Assembly (NCBI GenBank): GCA_039808845.1
Contig: JBDHTS010000037.1
Coordinates: 1-20,706, forward strand
DNA length: 20,706 nucleotides
Reading direction: 5' to 3'
Origin: JBDHTS01 sp039808845
GTDB taxonomy: Bacteria; Pseudomonadota; Alphaproteobacteria; Micavibrionales; Micavibrionaceae
The notes beneath the pieces are model-generated. The model worked only from the letters and a program-made list of their open reading frames with translations, made no database searches and was not told the DNA's origin. The position numbers and the translations under genes were made by a program. Below, piece after piece: positions 8,082-15,132 of the stretch. Numbering within the stretch: position 1 is the first letter of the stretch; each line of letters starts with the position of its first letter.

Positions 8082-9299
8082 ATGGAAGGTCACGCCGCAT
8101 CGCTGACACAGATCGCCCTGATCATGGCCGCCGCCTTCGCGGGCGGCGCGATCGTGCGCAAGCTCAATCAGCCTTTGCTTGTGGGCTACATCCTGGTCGG
8201 GATCATTCTCGGCCCGTCCGTTCTCGGCGTGGTCTCCGACCAAAGCGATATTTCGTTTTTGGCGGAGATGGGTATTCTGCTGCTGCTGTTCGTCGTGGGG
8301 ATGGAGCTGGACGCGCATCGTTTCGCGGAAGTCTATAAAATCGCCATTACCACCACTTTGCTGCAGATTCTGGCCAGCCTTCTCGCCATGGGAGCGGTCG
8401 GTTATTTTTTCGGATGGCAGCCGCCGCGCATGATCCTTCTGGGATTCGCCATCGCGCTCAGCAGCACGGCAGTCGGGATCAAATTGCTGGAAGATATGGG
8501 CGAGCTGCAGAAGCCGACCGGTAACACCGCCATCGGTATCCTGATCGCGCAGGATCTGGCGCTGATCCCCATGCTGCTGATCGTCGGGTCCCTGCAGGCG
8601 GAAGGCGGCTTCGACACATGGGGTCTCGCGCGCCTTGCCATCGCGGTTTTGCTGATGGGCGTGCTGCTGTTCGGCATGTCGCGCCGGGGCTGGACTATGA
8701 GAACGCTCATTCCGTCCTGGCTGCACTGGCCAGCCTTCCGCAGCCAGGACCAGCGCATGCTGGCCGCGCTTTCCTTCTGTTTCTCGGCGGCGGCGCTGGC
8801 GGGCGCGATCGGGCTGTCCGCCGCCTACGGCGCGTTCCTGGCGGGCCTGCTGATCGGCAGCACGGCGGAAAGTCACGATTATGAGAAGCAGATAAAGCCG
8901 CTGTTCGATCTTCTGATCATGGTGTTCTTCATTTCGGTCGGCCTGCTGCTCGATGTGCCGTTTATCCTGGAAAATATCGGGACGATTCTGACGCTGCTCT
9001 TGTCCCTCATGTTCCTCAAAACATTTTTCAACATTCTGGTGCTGCGCCTGCTCGGCCTGTCGCACCGGCATTCTTTCCTGATCGGCGCGTCGCTGGGACA
9101 GATCGGGGAATTTTCATTCGTGCTGGCGGCGATGGGCTTGTCGATGGGCGCTATCGTGCCGGAGGAATACAAGCTGGTCGTCGCCATCATCGCGCTCAGT
9201 TTGATCCTGACGCCGTTCTGGATGGTATTGCTGAACCGCATGCACCTGATCCATCACCAGATCGTCTCCAAAGTGATGAAAAAAGACCAGGCAGGATGA
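8082..9299 (+). CDS. CPA2-family monovalent cation:H+ antiporter (KefB/NapA-like membrane domain)
   Basis: A 405-aa membrane protein of about 12 helices. It shows typical CPA2 sequence: NQPLLVGYILVGIILGPSVLG in the first helices, FLAEMGILLLLFVVGMELD, ALSSTAVGIKLLED, the IAQDLALIPMLL helix bearing the ion-binding Asp, AAYGAFLAGLLIGST, and GQIGEFSFVLAAMGL. The family exchanges K+ or Na+ for H+ across the inner membrane for pH and ion balance. The protein ends soon after the membrane domain in a short basic tail, with no RCK/TrkA-N domain, unlike KefB/KefC, so nucleotide or glutathione gating through that domain is absent. The next gene, a CorA-type channel, starts two bases after this stop codon, which indicates an operon. 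Confidence 0.9.
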   Translation: MEGHAASLTQIALIMAAAFAGGAIVRKLNQPLLVGYILVGIILGPSVLGVVSDQSDISFLAEMGILLLLFVVGMELDAHRFAEVYKIAITTTLLQILASLLAMGAVGYFFGWQPPRMILLGFAIALSSTAVGIKLLEDMGELQKPTGNTAIGILIAQDLALIPMLLIVGSLQAEGGFDTWGLARLAIAVLLMGVLLFGMSRRGWTMRTLIPSWLHWPAFRSQDQRMLAALSFCFSAAALAGAIGLSAAYGAFLAGLLIGSTAESHDYEKQIKPLFDLLIMVFFISVGLLLDVPFILENIGTILTLLLSLMFLKTFFNILVLRLLGLSHRHSFLIGASLGQIGEFSFVLAAMGLSMGAIVPEEYKLVVAIIALSLILTPFWMVLLNRMHLIHHQIVSKVMKKDQAG

Positions 9300-9300
9300 C

Positions 9301-10362
9301 ATGCATGAATCGCACAAGCTGACCCGCCACCCGCCCGGCACGGCACCGGGCACTCTGGTCCCCCCGGAAAATGCGCTGCCCACCGAAATCCAGGCCATGG
9401 CCTATGACGGCGAAAGGCTGATCGAGGAGACGGTCGTTACGCCGGAGGACGCGCGCGCCCTGGCCGATCACTGGGAGCATGTCTGGATCAACGTCGACGG
9501 ACTGGCGTCGAAGGACATCATCGAGCGTTTCGGCAAGCTGTTCGGCCTGCACGCGCTGGCGCTCGAAGATGTGCTTAACCCCTATCAGCGCCCGAAGGCG
9601 GAGGAGTACGATTCCGTCAGCTTCATCGTGACGCATATGGTGCGGATCGAGAACGGGCGGCTGGTCATCGAACAGCTGAACATGTTTCTGGGCAGGAATT
9701 TCATTCTGACCTTTCAGGACAAGCCCGGAGACTGTTTTGGTCCGATCCGCGACCGTATCCGCAAGGGCGCGGGGCGACTGATCCGCACAGGCGGCGCGGA
9801 TTATCTCGCCTATGCCCTTCTGGACGCAGTCGTGGACAGTTATTTTCCGGTGCTGGAGCAATACGGCGAATGGATCGACCGGCTGGAAGACGAGGTGATC
9901 GGCCAGGCCAACCGCAAAACGATCGAACGTATCCACCACATTCGCCGCAAGCTGAGCCGTATGCGCCACGCCGTCTGGCCGATGCGGGAGGCGATCAACC
10001 ACTTCGCCCGCCTGCCCTGCGTCACGGAATCGACGCGCCTGTATGTGCGGGACTGCCACGATCACCTGATCCAGATTCTCGATCTGCTGGAGGCTGACGG
10101 CGAACGCGCCTCCAGCCTGGTCGAGGTCTATCTGTCCAGCGTCAGCAACCGGCTGAACGAAGTGATGAAGGTCCTGACCATCATCACGACGATCTTCATC
10201 CCGCTCAGCTTTATCGCGGGCATTTACGGAATGAATTTCGATCATATGCCGGAACTTCACTGGCGTTACGGCTATCCAGCCGTCCTGGCACTGATGGCCG
10301 CGATCGCCATCGCCCTTGTTATCTACTTCCATCGCCGCGGCTGGATCGAATGGCGCAAATAG
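9301..10362 (+). CDS. CorA-family divalent cation transporter
   Basis: A 353-aa protein with a large soluble N-terminal domain, a long helical stalk (about residues 190-285), and two C-terminal membrane helices. The first helix ends in the family signature YGMN (IAGIYGMNFDHMPELHWRYGY), and the second is followed by the basic tail HRRGWIEWRK. CorA pentamers pass Mg2+ (also Co2+ or Ni2+), while ZntB relatives move Zn2+; the GMN motif with MPEL favours the CorA type. The start has an AGGA ribosome site at 9293-9296 that lies inside the end of the preceding antiporter gene, so the two are very likely translated from one message. Together they look like an ion-homeostasis operon. Confidence 0.92.
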   Translation: MHESHKLTRHPPGTAPGTLVPPENALPTEIQAMAYDGERLIEETVVTPEDARALADHWEHVWINVDGLASKDIIERFGKLFGLHALALEDVLNPYQRPKAEEYDSVSFIVTHMVRIENGRLVIEQLNMFLGRNFILTFQDKPGDCFGPIRDRIRKGAGRLIRTGGADYLAYALLDAVVDSYFPVLEQYGEWIDRLEDEVIGQANRKTIERIHHIRRKLSRMRHAVWPMREAINHFARLPCVTESTRLYVRDCHDHLIQILDLLEADGERASSLVEVYLSSVSNRLNEVMKVLTIITTIFIPLSFIAGIYGMNFDHMPELHWRYGYPAVLALMAAIAIALVIYFHRRGWIEWRK

Positions 10363-10455
10363 ACCGATATAAAACCATAGAGCGCATTACCGCTTCCGCT
10401 TGGACCGGGTCTGTGCCATAACGGATTCTCAAAAAACAGGGAACGGAAGATAGAC

Positions 10456-11205
10456 TTGGTCGCGCGCGTCCGCACAGTATCGTTTCATGGCGTCCAGGTC
10501 CGTGACGTCGATGTCGAGGTGCAGATCTCGCCGGGCCTGCCGTCCTTTACCGTGGTCGGCCTGCCGGACAAGGCGGTGGCGGAAAGCCGGGAACGGGTGC
10601 GCGGCGCGCTGCATGCGCTCGGCCTCTCCCTCCCCGCCAAGCATCTGGCGGTCAATCTGGCCCCTGCGGATCTTGCCAAGGAAGGCAGTCATTATGATTT
10701 GCCGATCGCGCTGGGCCTGTTGTCCGCCATGGGTGTTGTGCCGCAGGATGCCTTGAGAGATGCGCTGGTGCTGGGTGAGCTGTCGCTCGATTCCGCTATC
10801 CGTCCCGTCGCCGGTGTCCTGCCCGCTGCGATGCACGCGGCATCCAACGACAACAGCCTGATCTGCCCGGCGTCCTGCGGCGGGGAGGCCGCATGGGCGG
10901 GTGGCATCGATATTGTCGCGCCGCGCGACCTGCTGCAACTGATCAATCACTTCAAGGGCGTTCAGGTCTTGTCGCCGCCCAAGGCCGTGCTGGGCGAAAA
11001 CGTGCAGCGGCACGGACCGGACCTTGCCGATGTGCGCGGACAGGAAACGGCGAAACGCGCCCTGGAAATCGCCGCGGCGGGCGGACACAATCTGCTGATG
11101 CTCGGGCCGCCGGGATCGGGCAAATCGATGCTGGCCTCATGCCTGCCCGGCATTCTGCCGTCCCTGACGCCACGCGAGGCGCTGGAAGTCTCCGGTATTA
11201 TGTAG
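10456..11205 (+). pseudogene. comM: comM (YifB) 5' part, interrupted by transposon
   Basis: Codons 1-246 of ComM, an AAA+ protein of the Mg-chelatase/YifB family that acts as a branch-migration helicase in natural transformation. Present are the N-terminal ChlI-like domain (SFHGVQVRDVDVEVQISPGLPSFTVVGLPD, then NLAPADLAKEGSHYDLPIALGLL) and Walker A GPPGSGKS at 217-224. The frame then runs into the transposon end, adds three foreign codons and stops at TAG 11203-11205. The start is taken as TTG 10456, with GGAAG just upstream. The remainder, including Walker B, lies at 16144-16920. The truncated product would bind but hardly hydrolyse ATP, so the gene is presumably inactive unless the element excises precisely. 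Confidence 0.93.
11184..11193. repeat. Target-site direct repeat, left copy
   Basis: GGAAGTCTCC directly left of the transposon end, repeated at 16134-16143. Because the element ends and target share flanking C/G bases, the duplication can be read as the central 8 bp GAAGTCTC (usual for IS1595-family elements) with the inverted repeat starting CGGTATT, or as 10 bp with the repeat starting GGTATT. Confidence 0.93.
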
Positions 11206-11219
11206 CAAATACACCAAGC
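11194..11219 (+). repeat. Left terminal inverted repeat of the transposon
   Basis: The 26 bp beginning GGTATTATGTAGCAAATA and ending CCAAGC match the reverse complement of 16108-16133 exactly; identity is lost immediately beyond. The repeat supplies the TAG that ends the left comM fragment. Confidence 0.95.
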
Positions 11220-11226
11220 CGGTTAG

Positions 11227-12006
11227 TCATGGGGGAGAGCCATGATTAAAAATCGCCCTCTCTTTGGCGTCCTTAGCAAACTCTCTCATATATTCGTACT
11301 GTTCGGCATCGCATTCTTCGTCGGCACAATTCCAGTGGTCGCAGCGCTCGACGACTGGAATAATCTCATGCTTCGAAGTGAACCGAGGTGTAATAAGATA
11401 ACAGAACTTGGTAATGTGATTGGGGGTGTCGGGGAAGACATCGTTGTAACTCAGCGCGCCCCGGATGATCCAAGCAAGATCGGCATCCTCCAAATCAGAG
11501 CGATTAATTCGCCAATCGCCATAAGTAGTCAGCACTTGTTGCGGTCCCAAAAAGGCGCGTCTTGCCTTGTCTGTCGGGATCAAGGCGGGATCTTCAATAG
11601 GGAGAAAGCTCTCGTCCAGGTCATCCCCGTAGATTTCTTCAAGGACCCATCCACCTCTAAGGTTCTTGGTTGGGGTAATGCCGCTGTTTTTGATTTCGGG
11701 AGACAAACTCCATCCTATCAGAGCGCCTTTTTTGTTGAGCATATCCTCAATCACCGGATAGCTAACCGTGATGAAAGCGCGTTGGACGGCTACCGTTGCT
11801 TGCCGCGCAACCGCAGTAGCGGCTTTCATTTCGTCAAGTTGGCGTTGGCTGATACGCGTTTGCCAGATGGTGGCGCCGAAAGCCAAAATGATCACGCCAA
11901 TCCCTACCCACTCTCTAATAGCGGTTCGGCGGTATTGGGAATCGTTCTCTTTGTTGTTTCGTTCATACTCTCTGCGCATGCTGTCCAGCGTGCGGACTAC
12001 CTCCAT
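11227..12006 (-). CDS. Membrane-anchored hypothetical protein, 259 aa (transposon cargo)
   Basis: From ATG 12006 the protein has a charged N-terminus (MEVVRTLDSMRREYERNN), one membrane helix at residues 33-48 (WVGIGVIILAFGATIW), a short amphipathic helix (QTRISQRQLDEMKAATAVARQ), and then a domain of about 180 residues beginning VAVQRAFITVSYPV and rich in Trp, Asp and Tyr. This arrangement, a single helix followed by QLDEMK and an AVQRAFI segment, is common in uncharacterised proteobacterial proteins, often in mobile regions. No enzyme motif is seen. An in-frame ATG at 12099 would add 31 basic residues; I prefer 12006. The stop is only eight bases from the left inverted repeat. A 283-codon frame on the opposite strand is its shadow. 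Confidence 0.72.
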   Translation of the reverse strand: MEVVRTLDSMRREYERNNKENDSQYRRTAIREWVGIGVIILAFGATIWQTRISQRQLDEMKAATAVARQATVAVQRAFITVSYPVIEDMLNKKGALIGWSLSPEIKNSGITPTKNLRGGWVLEEIYGDDLDESFLPIEDPALIPTDKARRAFLGPQQVLTTYGDWRINRSDLEDADLAWIIRGALSYNDVFPDTPNHITKFCYLITPRFTSKHEIIPVVERCDHWNCADEECDAEQYEYMREFAKDAKERAIFNHGSPP

Positions 12007-12184
12007 GTAGTCTTTGCCCTTGCCGCAATATGTATGGGCGGAACGGGCGTGTCGCTGATTCTGGACTTTATGTTTGGGTCTGTGCTTCCATGAAATCACG
12101 TAACAAAGTTACGATATTGATGTGCCTCCCGCTAGGCTTCAATGAGTCCCTTGACAATAAAAACGCTGCCGGTGCCAATTACCT

Positions 12185-12793
12185 ATGGGCAAAATGCGTC
12201 AATACGCCGATACGATCACTTCATACGTCAAGCTATACCAACTGGTTAGCGGAGGCGGCATAGTGGGTGTAGGTCTCATTACCGTTTATGTCGCTAAAGC
12301 TACTACATGGCTTAACGGATATGGTGCCATTGGATGGTGGAGTGCTGGTTTAGTGGGAGCGCTTCTTGCTGCTTTGGTTTTAGCTGCTCTGGCAGGAGCA
12401 CGCTATCTTTGGGAATATGGTGCTTCTAGTCGTAGATGGTCGAGGACAGCCGAAAAGGTAAACCCCCTTGATCCCGTGTTTACGGGCAAGCGCATTGAGC
12501 TTGCAGAACTCACAAATCCTTTTTCGAGACTAATTGAAGGCAAGACGTTTACTAACTGCGAGTTGATGGGTCCTGCAAACGTACTGTTCATGGGCGGTGA
12601 GGTAAACGGCACAGGTTTTTACGACTGTTGTTTTGTTGTCGTGCGACAGGATGCGATAATTTCGCCGCGTATGTTTACATTTCTAAAAAATTCCAAGATT
12701 TTTGGTGGAGCTATTTGGAATTGTATCATTTATATAACGCCTGATATGGCAGAGCAGTTCAAGGATAAGGGCATTAACTTCATTAATGCTTGA
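12185..12793 (+). CDS. Membrane hypothetical protein, 202 aa (transposon cargo)
   Basis: Two hydrophobic helices (about residues 22-40 and 50-73: VSGGGIVGVGLITVYVA and WWSAGLVGALLAALVLAALAG) are followed by a soluble domain of about 125 residues. That domain is rich in turns and alternating hydrophobics (FTNCELMGPANVLFMGGEVNGTGFYDCCFVVV) and looks like a short beta-helix. No recognised family. TTGACA at 12151-12156 is a consensus -35 box, but the -10 is poor. A transcript from it would begin at about the ATG, so the true start may be ATG 12194 or the message may be leaderless. Base composition is clearly AT-richer than the host genes. Its last codons overlap a small opposite-strand ORF. Confidence 0.65.
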   Translation: MGKMRQYADTITSYVKLYQLVSGGGIVGVGLITVYVAKATTWLNGYGAIGWWSAGLVGALLAALVLAALAGARYLWEYGASSRRWSRTAEKVNPLDPVFTGKRIELAELTNPFSRLIEGKTFTNCELMGPANVLFMGGEVNGTGFYDCCFVVVRQDAIISPRMFTFLKNSKIFGGAIWNCIIYITPDMAEQFKDKGINFINA

Positions 12794-12956
12794 GCCACTT
12801 TTGCGATTCGTCATAAATCTTGGTCACTTGACGCAGTAGCGGCTCACCGCCGCGCAAACGGCTCCCTGCCTTGGCTGAAGCATCGTCTAGATACGAGACG
12901 AAACGTTCTGCGCGATCTTTTGGAGATAATTTTTCGTCTTCTGGGCGGTCAGTCAT
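12783..12956 (-). CDS. Possible small protein, 57 aa (transposon cargo)
   Basis: An open frame from ATG 12956 to TAA at 12785-12783 encodes a very hydrophilic, helix-rich peptide: MTDRPEDEKLSPKDRAERF, then VSYLDDASAKAGSR, ending DESQKWLKH. It fills the otherwise empty gap between its neighbours and overlaps the end of the 202-aa gene by 11 bp, tail to tail. A TATAAA box (12962-12967 on the minus strand) lies six bases before the ATG, so a leaderless message would fit; there is no ribosome site. The protein-like composition argues for a real gene, but size and lack of a known family keep this tentative. Confidence 0.45.
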   Translation of the reverse strand: MTDRPEDEKLSPKDRAERFVSYLDDASAKAGSRLRGGEPLLRQVTKIYDESQKWLKH

Positions 12957-13039
12957 GATCGTTTATAGCATAGGATGACCCGAAGCGAAACCGCGTCACT
13001 GTTCTTGTATTGTTCTTATTCAGGCGATACGCTGCCATT

Positions 13040-13258
13040 ATGCGCGACACCGTATCGGATTACCTGACTCTTGGAGAGTTGGCGGACAGAAGGGGCTTGT
13101 TAATTGTCCATTGCACTCATTGTAAGCGGACGAAAACCTTTCCGGCTAAGACCATGCTCGAAGGGATGGGGCGGTCAAAGTACGTCTTGGGTATACGCTT
13201 CCGCTGCATGCGCTGTCATAGGAGGGGATACAAGGCGAAGCCCTTTGTCCCGTATTAA
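13040..13258 (+). CDS. Small protein with CxxC...CxxC zinc-ribbon-like motif, 72 aa (transposon cargo)
   Basis: Starting from ATG 13040 the protein reads MRDTVSDYLTLGELADRRG, then two CxxC pairs: HCTHCKR (near residue 25) and RCMRCHRRG (near residue 57). The spacing and surrounding Arg/Lys fit a zinc ribbon that could bind nucleic acid or partner protein. A TTG at 13010 would add ten residues, but these look unlike the rest. An AGGCG stretch 13 bases upstream of the ATG is a weak ribosome site. The stop overlaps that of the convergent DUF6471-like gene by two bases. Function unknown. Confidence 0.6.
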   Translation: MRDTVSDYLTLGELADRRGLLIVHCTHCKRTKTFPAKTMLEGMGRSKYVLGIRFRCMRCHRRGYKAKPFVPY

Positions 13259-13485
13259 TCCCGGTCATCCAGCCGGAGGGTTTTACAGCCGATAGCCTCA
13301 AGGCACTGAATGAAGAACACAGCGGTAAAGCTTCCCCGCGCCAGCTTGTTAGCGATGTTCCGTTCCGAGTCTTTCACCCCAATGGCTTCCAGCTTCTCCG
13401 CCAGTTCCTTATAGCCCACATTCCGGCGCTTTAGCTCCGCCTTGAGAATCCCCTTAACGTCCTTCGTCCAGTCTCGGTCAGCCAT
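13255..13485 (-). CDS. DUF6471-like helix-turn-helix protein, candidate transposase regulator
   Basis: From ATG 13485 (MADRDWTKDVKGILKAELKR, 76 aa), with GAGG six bases upstream. The sequence KAELKRRNVGYKELAEKLEAIGV followed by NIANKLARGSFTAVFFIQCLEAIGC has the shape of the DUF6471 family, a Cro/CI-like helix-turn-helix: YKELAEKL forms the first helix pair and ERNIANKLARG the recognition region. A longer frame to 13539 would read through the promoter and is rejected. It is transcribed away from the transposase, and the shared promoter region has two matching palindromes over the -10 boxes, so I infer that it represses both itself and the transposase. Family membership is fairly sure; the regulatory role is inference. 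Confidence 0.75.
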   Translation of the reverse strand: MADRDWTKDVKGILKAELKRRNVGYKELAEKLEAIGVKDSERNIANKLARGSFTAVFFIQCLEAIGCKTLRLDDRD

Positions 13486-13509
13486 ATCACGCCTCTTGAT
13501 GATAAAAAT

Positions 13510-13566
13510 CATCATATATGATGTTTTTGCCATTGACAATGAGACTAAATACCATCATATTCGATG
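13510..13566. promoter_or_regulatory. Back-to-back promoters with twin palindromic operators
   Basis: Minus-strand promoter for the DUF6471-like gene: -35 TTGTCA (13534-13539), 17-bp spacer, -10 TATGAT (13511-13516). Plus-strand promoter for the transposase: -35 TTGACA (13533-13538), 17-bp spacer, -10 CATATT (13556-13561). The two -35 boxes overlap almost completely, so only one polymerase can bind at a time. A perfect palindrome CATCATATATGATG (13510-13523) covers the first -10, and a near copy CATCATATTCGATG (13553-13566) covers the second. Their centres are 43 bp apart, about four helical turns. Confidence 0.75.
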
Positions 13567-13589
13567 TATAAATATCGGATTTGATGATT

Positions 13590-14552
13590 ATGGCTCAACA
13601 CTTCTTATTATCGGCGCAGGCAAGAACGCTCTCCATCGTGAGCGTTGCCCGCATGTCCGAAGAGGAAGCGCGGGCCACCTTCCAATCCATCCGCTGGGCC
13701 GACAATGACGGCAAACCCTGCTGCCCCAAATGCGGTTGCGTCTCGGTTTACAGCTACGCCACCCGGCCAATCTGGAAGTGCAAGGCCTGCAACAGCCAGT
13801 TCTCCCTGACATCCGGGACGATCTTCGCCAGCCATAAAATGCCGCTGCGGGATTACCTCTTGGCAATCGCTATTTTTGTGAACGGTGCCAAGGGCGTTTC
13901 CGCCCTGCAATTGAGCCGGGATATCGACGTTCAATATAAGACGGCCTTCGTTCTGGCCCATAAACTACGCGAAGTCATGGCTTCCCAGATGAACAACCTT
14001 ACCGTATCGGGCGAGGTCGAGATTGATGGTGCCTATTTCGGCGGATACGTGAAACCCGCGAACCGGAAGGTTGATCGTAAAGACCGCCGCCGTCTGCAAA
14101 ACCAGACTGGCAAGCGCCGGGTTGTCGTGGTCGCTCGTGAGCGGAAGGGCAAAACCCAATCCTTCGTATTCAAGACCGAGGATCAAGCCGTTCCTTCCAT
14201 CCGCAAGCACGTTGCGCCCGGTTCCGTCATTCATGCCGACGAAGCCGCCTCATGGGATAGCCTCCATGCTCACTATGAAGCCAAGCGCATCAATCACTCG
14301 GAATGCTATGCGGATGGTCAGGCTTGCACCAACCAAGCTGAAAGCTTCTTCTCCCGCCTTCGCCGTGCGGAAATCGGCACTCACCATCATATCGCGGGTT
14401 CCTATCTGGAAAGCTACGCGGATGAAATGGCTTGGAGAGAAGATAACCGCCGGATCAGCAATGGCGAACAATACGCTGCGGTCGTTGCTGCATCTGCCAC
14501 GCATCCTGTCTCAAGACAGTGGAAAGGATACTGGCAGCGTTGCAAGGGGTAG
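13590..14552 (+). CDS. IS1595-family (ISXO2-like) transposase
   Basis: A DDE transposase of about 320 aa. The N-terminal part has a zinc ribbon (CCPKCGC and, 20 residues later, WKCKACNSQFSLTSGTIF), followed by a helical region (KMPLRDYLLAIAIFVNGAKGVSALQLSRDI) that fits target or end binding. The ISXO2-like catalytic domain follows: EIDGAYFGG with the first Asp, HADEAASWD with the second, and NQAESFFSRLRR with the final acidic residue. It would cut and join the 26-bp ends found at 11194 and 16133. In-frame TTG, ATG and ATG codons at 13581, 13584 and 13590 are possible starts; I take the last, with GGA ten bases upstream. No frameshift or internal stop is seen, so the enzyme looks intact. Confidence 0.93.
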   Translation: MAQHFLLSAQARTLSIVSVARMSEEEARATFQSIRWADNDGKPCCPKCGCVSVYSYATRPIWKCKACNSQFSLTSGTIFASHKMPLRDYLLAIAIFVNGAKGVSALQLSRDIDVQYKTAFVLAHKLREVMASQMNNLTVSGEVEIDGAYFGGYVKPANRKVDRKDRRRLQNQTGKRRVVVVARERKGKTQSFVFKTEDQAVPSIRKHVAPGSVIHADEAASWDSLHAHYEAKRINHSECYADGQACTNQAESFFSRLRRAEIGTHHHIAGSYLESYADEMAWREDNRRISNGEQYAAVVAASATHPVSRQWKGYWQRCKG

Positions 14553-14585
14553 AGTAAGGCGGCGGACTCTACATTAACCCGCCTT
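14549..14585 (+). other. Interleaved stem arms at the transposase stop codon
   Basis: GTAGAGT (14549-14555) pairs with ACTCTAC (14566-14572), and AAGGCGG (14556-14562) pairs with CCGCCTT (14579-14585). The second left arm lies in the loop of the first stem, so the two are either alternatives or form an H-type pseudoknot. The first arm contains the transposase TAG. No T-run follows, so this is not a plain terminator. Confidence 0.45.
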
Positions 14586-14602
14586 CCTCGTCAATATAAC
14601 GA

Positions 14603-14632
14603 ATGGACTTATGTCCATGGGCGGACTATATT
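14603..14632 (+). promoter_or_regulatory. Promoter and palindromic operator of the Panacea toxin-antitoxin operon
   Basis: -35 TGGACT (14604-14609), 17-bp spacer, -10 TATATT (14627-14632). The perfect dyad ATGGAC-TTAT-GTCCAT (14603-14618) covers the -35 box, as expected for an operator of an autoregulated toxin-antitoxin operon. Transcription would start near 14640, just before the TAGGAG ribosome site. A further inverted pair, CGGACT (14622-14627) and AGTCCG (14645-14650), would partly hide that site if transcripts start further upstream. Confidence 0.55.
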
Positions 14633-14655
14633 CAAATATATAGGAGTCCGTGCAA

Positions 14656-15129
14656 GTGGAAATAACGGGTCACGATTCAAGAGCAATAACCAACGAAATT
14701 TTGCGTGTTGCAAACGCGAAAGGAATTAAGCTGTCTTTAATGCAGCTCATAAAAGTCGCTTTCTTTGCGCACGGCTGGTCTCTGGTGTTATTAGATCGAC
14801 CGCTTTCTAAGCATCAAGCTCAAGCGTGGCAATACGGGCCGGTGTTCCCGCCTGTATATAAGTTTTACAAGGAAGCTGGATCAGGTGAAATTACTCAGCC
14901 AGCTTGTGATGCAACCGGATTGTGCGTTGAAGAAACGTTTGATGACAATGAAAAGAAGATAATTGATGAAGCCGTAGAAGGATACGGCAGACTTGGCGCT
15001 TTCAAGCTTTCTCAACTTACGCATGAGAAGGGTAGCCCATGGGAACGCACGATTAAGGAGTTGGGGATATACAAGCCTATCCCTAATGAATGGATTAAAG
15101 AGTATTTCGGCAGTATACGGAGCCAATAA
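14656..15129 (+). CDS. Panacea-domain (SocA/GepA-like) antitoxin
   Basis: A 157-aa protein with the hallmarks of the Panacea domain: LMQLIKVAFFAHGWSLVLLDRPLSKHQAQAWQYGPVFPPVYKFYKEAG in the first half, then EKKIIDEAVEGYGRLGAFKLSQLTHEKGSPWE. The pattern of FAHGW, the AWxYGPVxPxxY loop, and YGxxxAxxLSxLTHxxGxPW is diagnostic. Panacea proteins (including SocA) serve as antitoxins for very different toxins encoded next door. Two GTG codons are possible: TAGGAG (14641-14646) is only three bases from GTG 14650 but nine from GTG 14656, so I choose the latter. The partner gene begins three bases after the stop. The gene sits inside the transposon, just behind the transposase. Confidence 0.9.
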   Translation: MEITGHDSRAITNEILRVANAKGIKLSLMQLIKVAFFAHGWSLVLLDRPLSKHQAQAWQYGPVFPPVYKFYKEAGSGEITQPACDATGLCVEETFDDNEKKIIDEAVEGYGRLGAFKLSQLTHEKGSPWERTIKELGIYKPIPNEWIKEYFGSIRSQ

Positions 15130-15132
15130 GAC

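Noticed and set aside
8064..9071. 335-codon minus-strand frame antisense to the antiporter
   Set aside because: Gln/Arg/His-rich low-quality translation, typical of the shadow of a membrane protein gene with GC-rich third positions.
9196..10332. 378-codon minus-strand frame antisense to corA
   Set aside because: Shadow of the clear CorA gene; no motif or start signal.
11242..12093. 283-codon frame on the plus strand inside the transposon
   Set aside because: It is the mirror of the 259-aa minus-strand gene, which has the better membrane helix, protein-like composition and similarity to known uncharacterised proteins.
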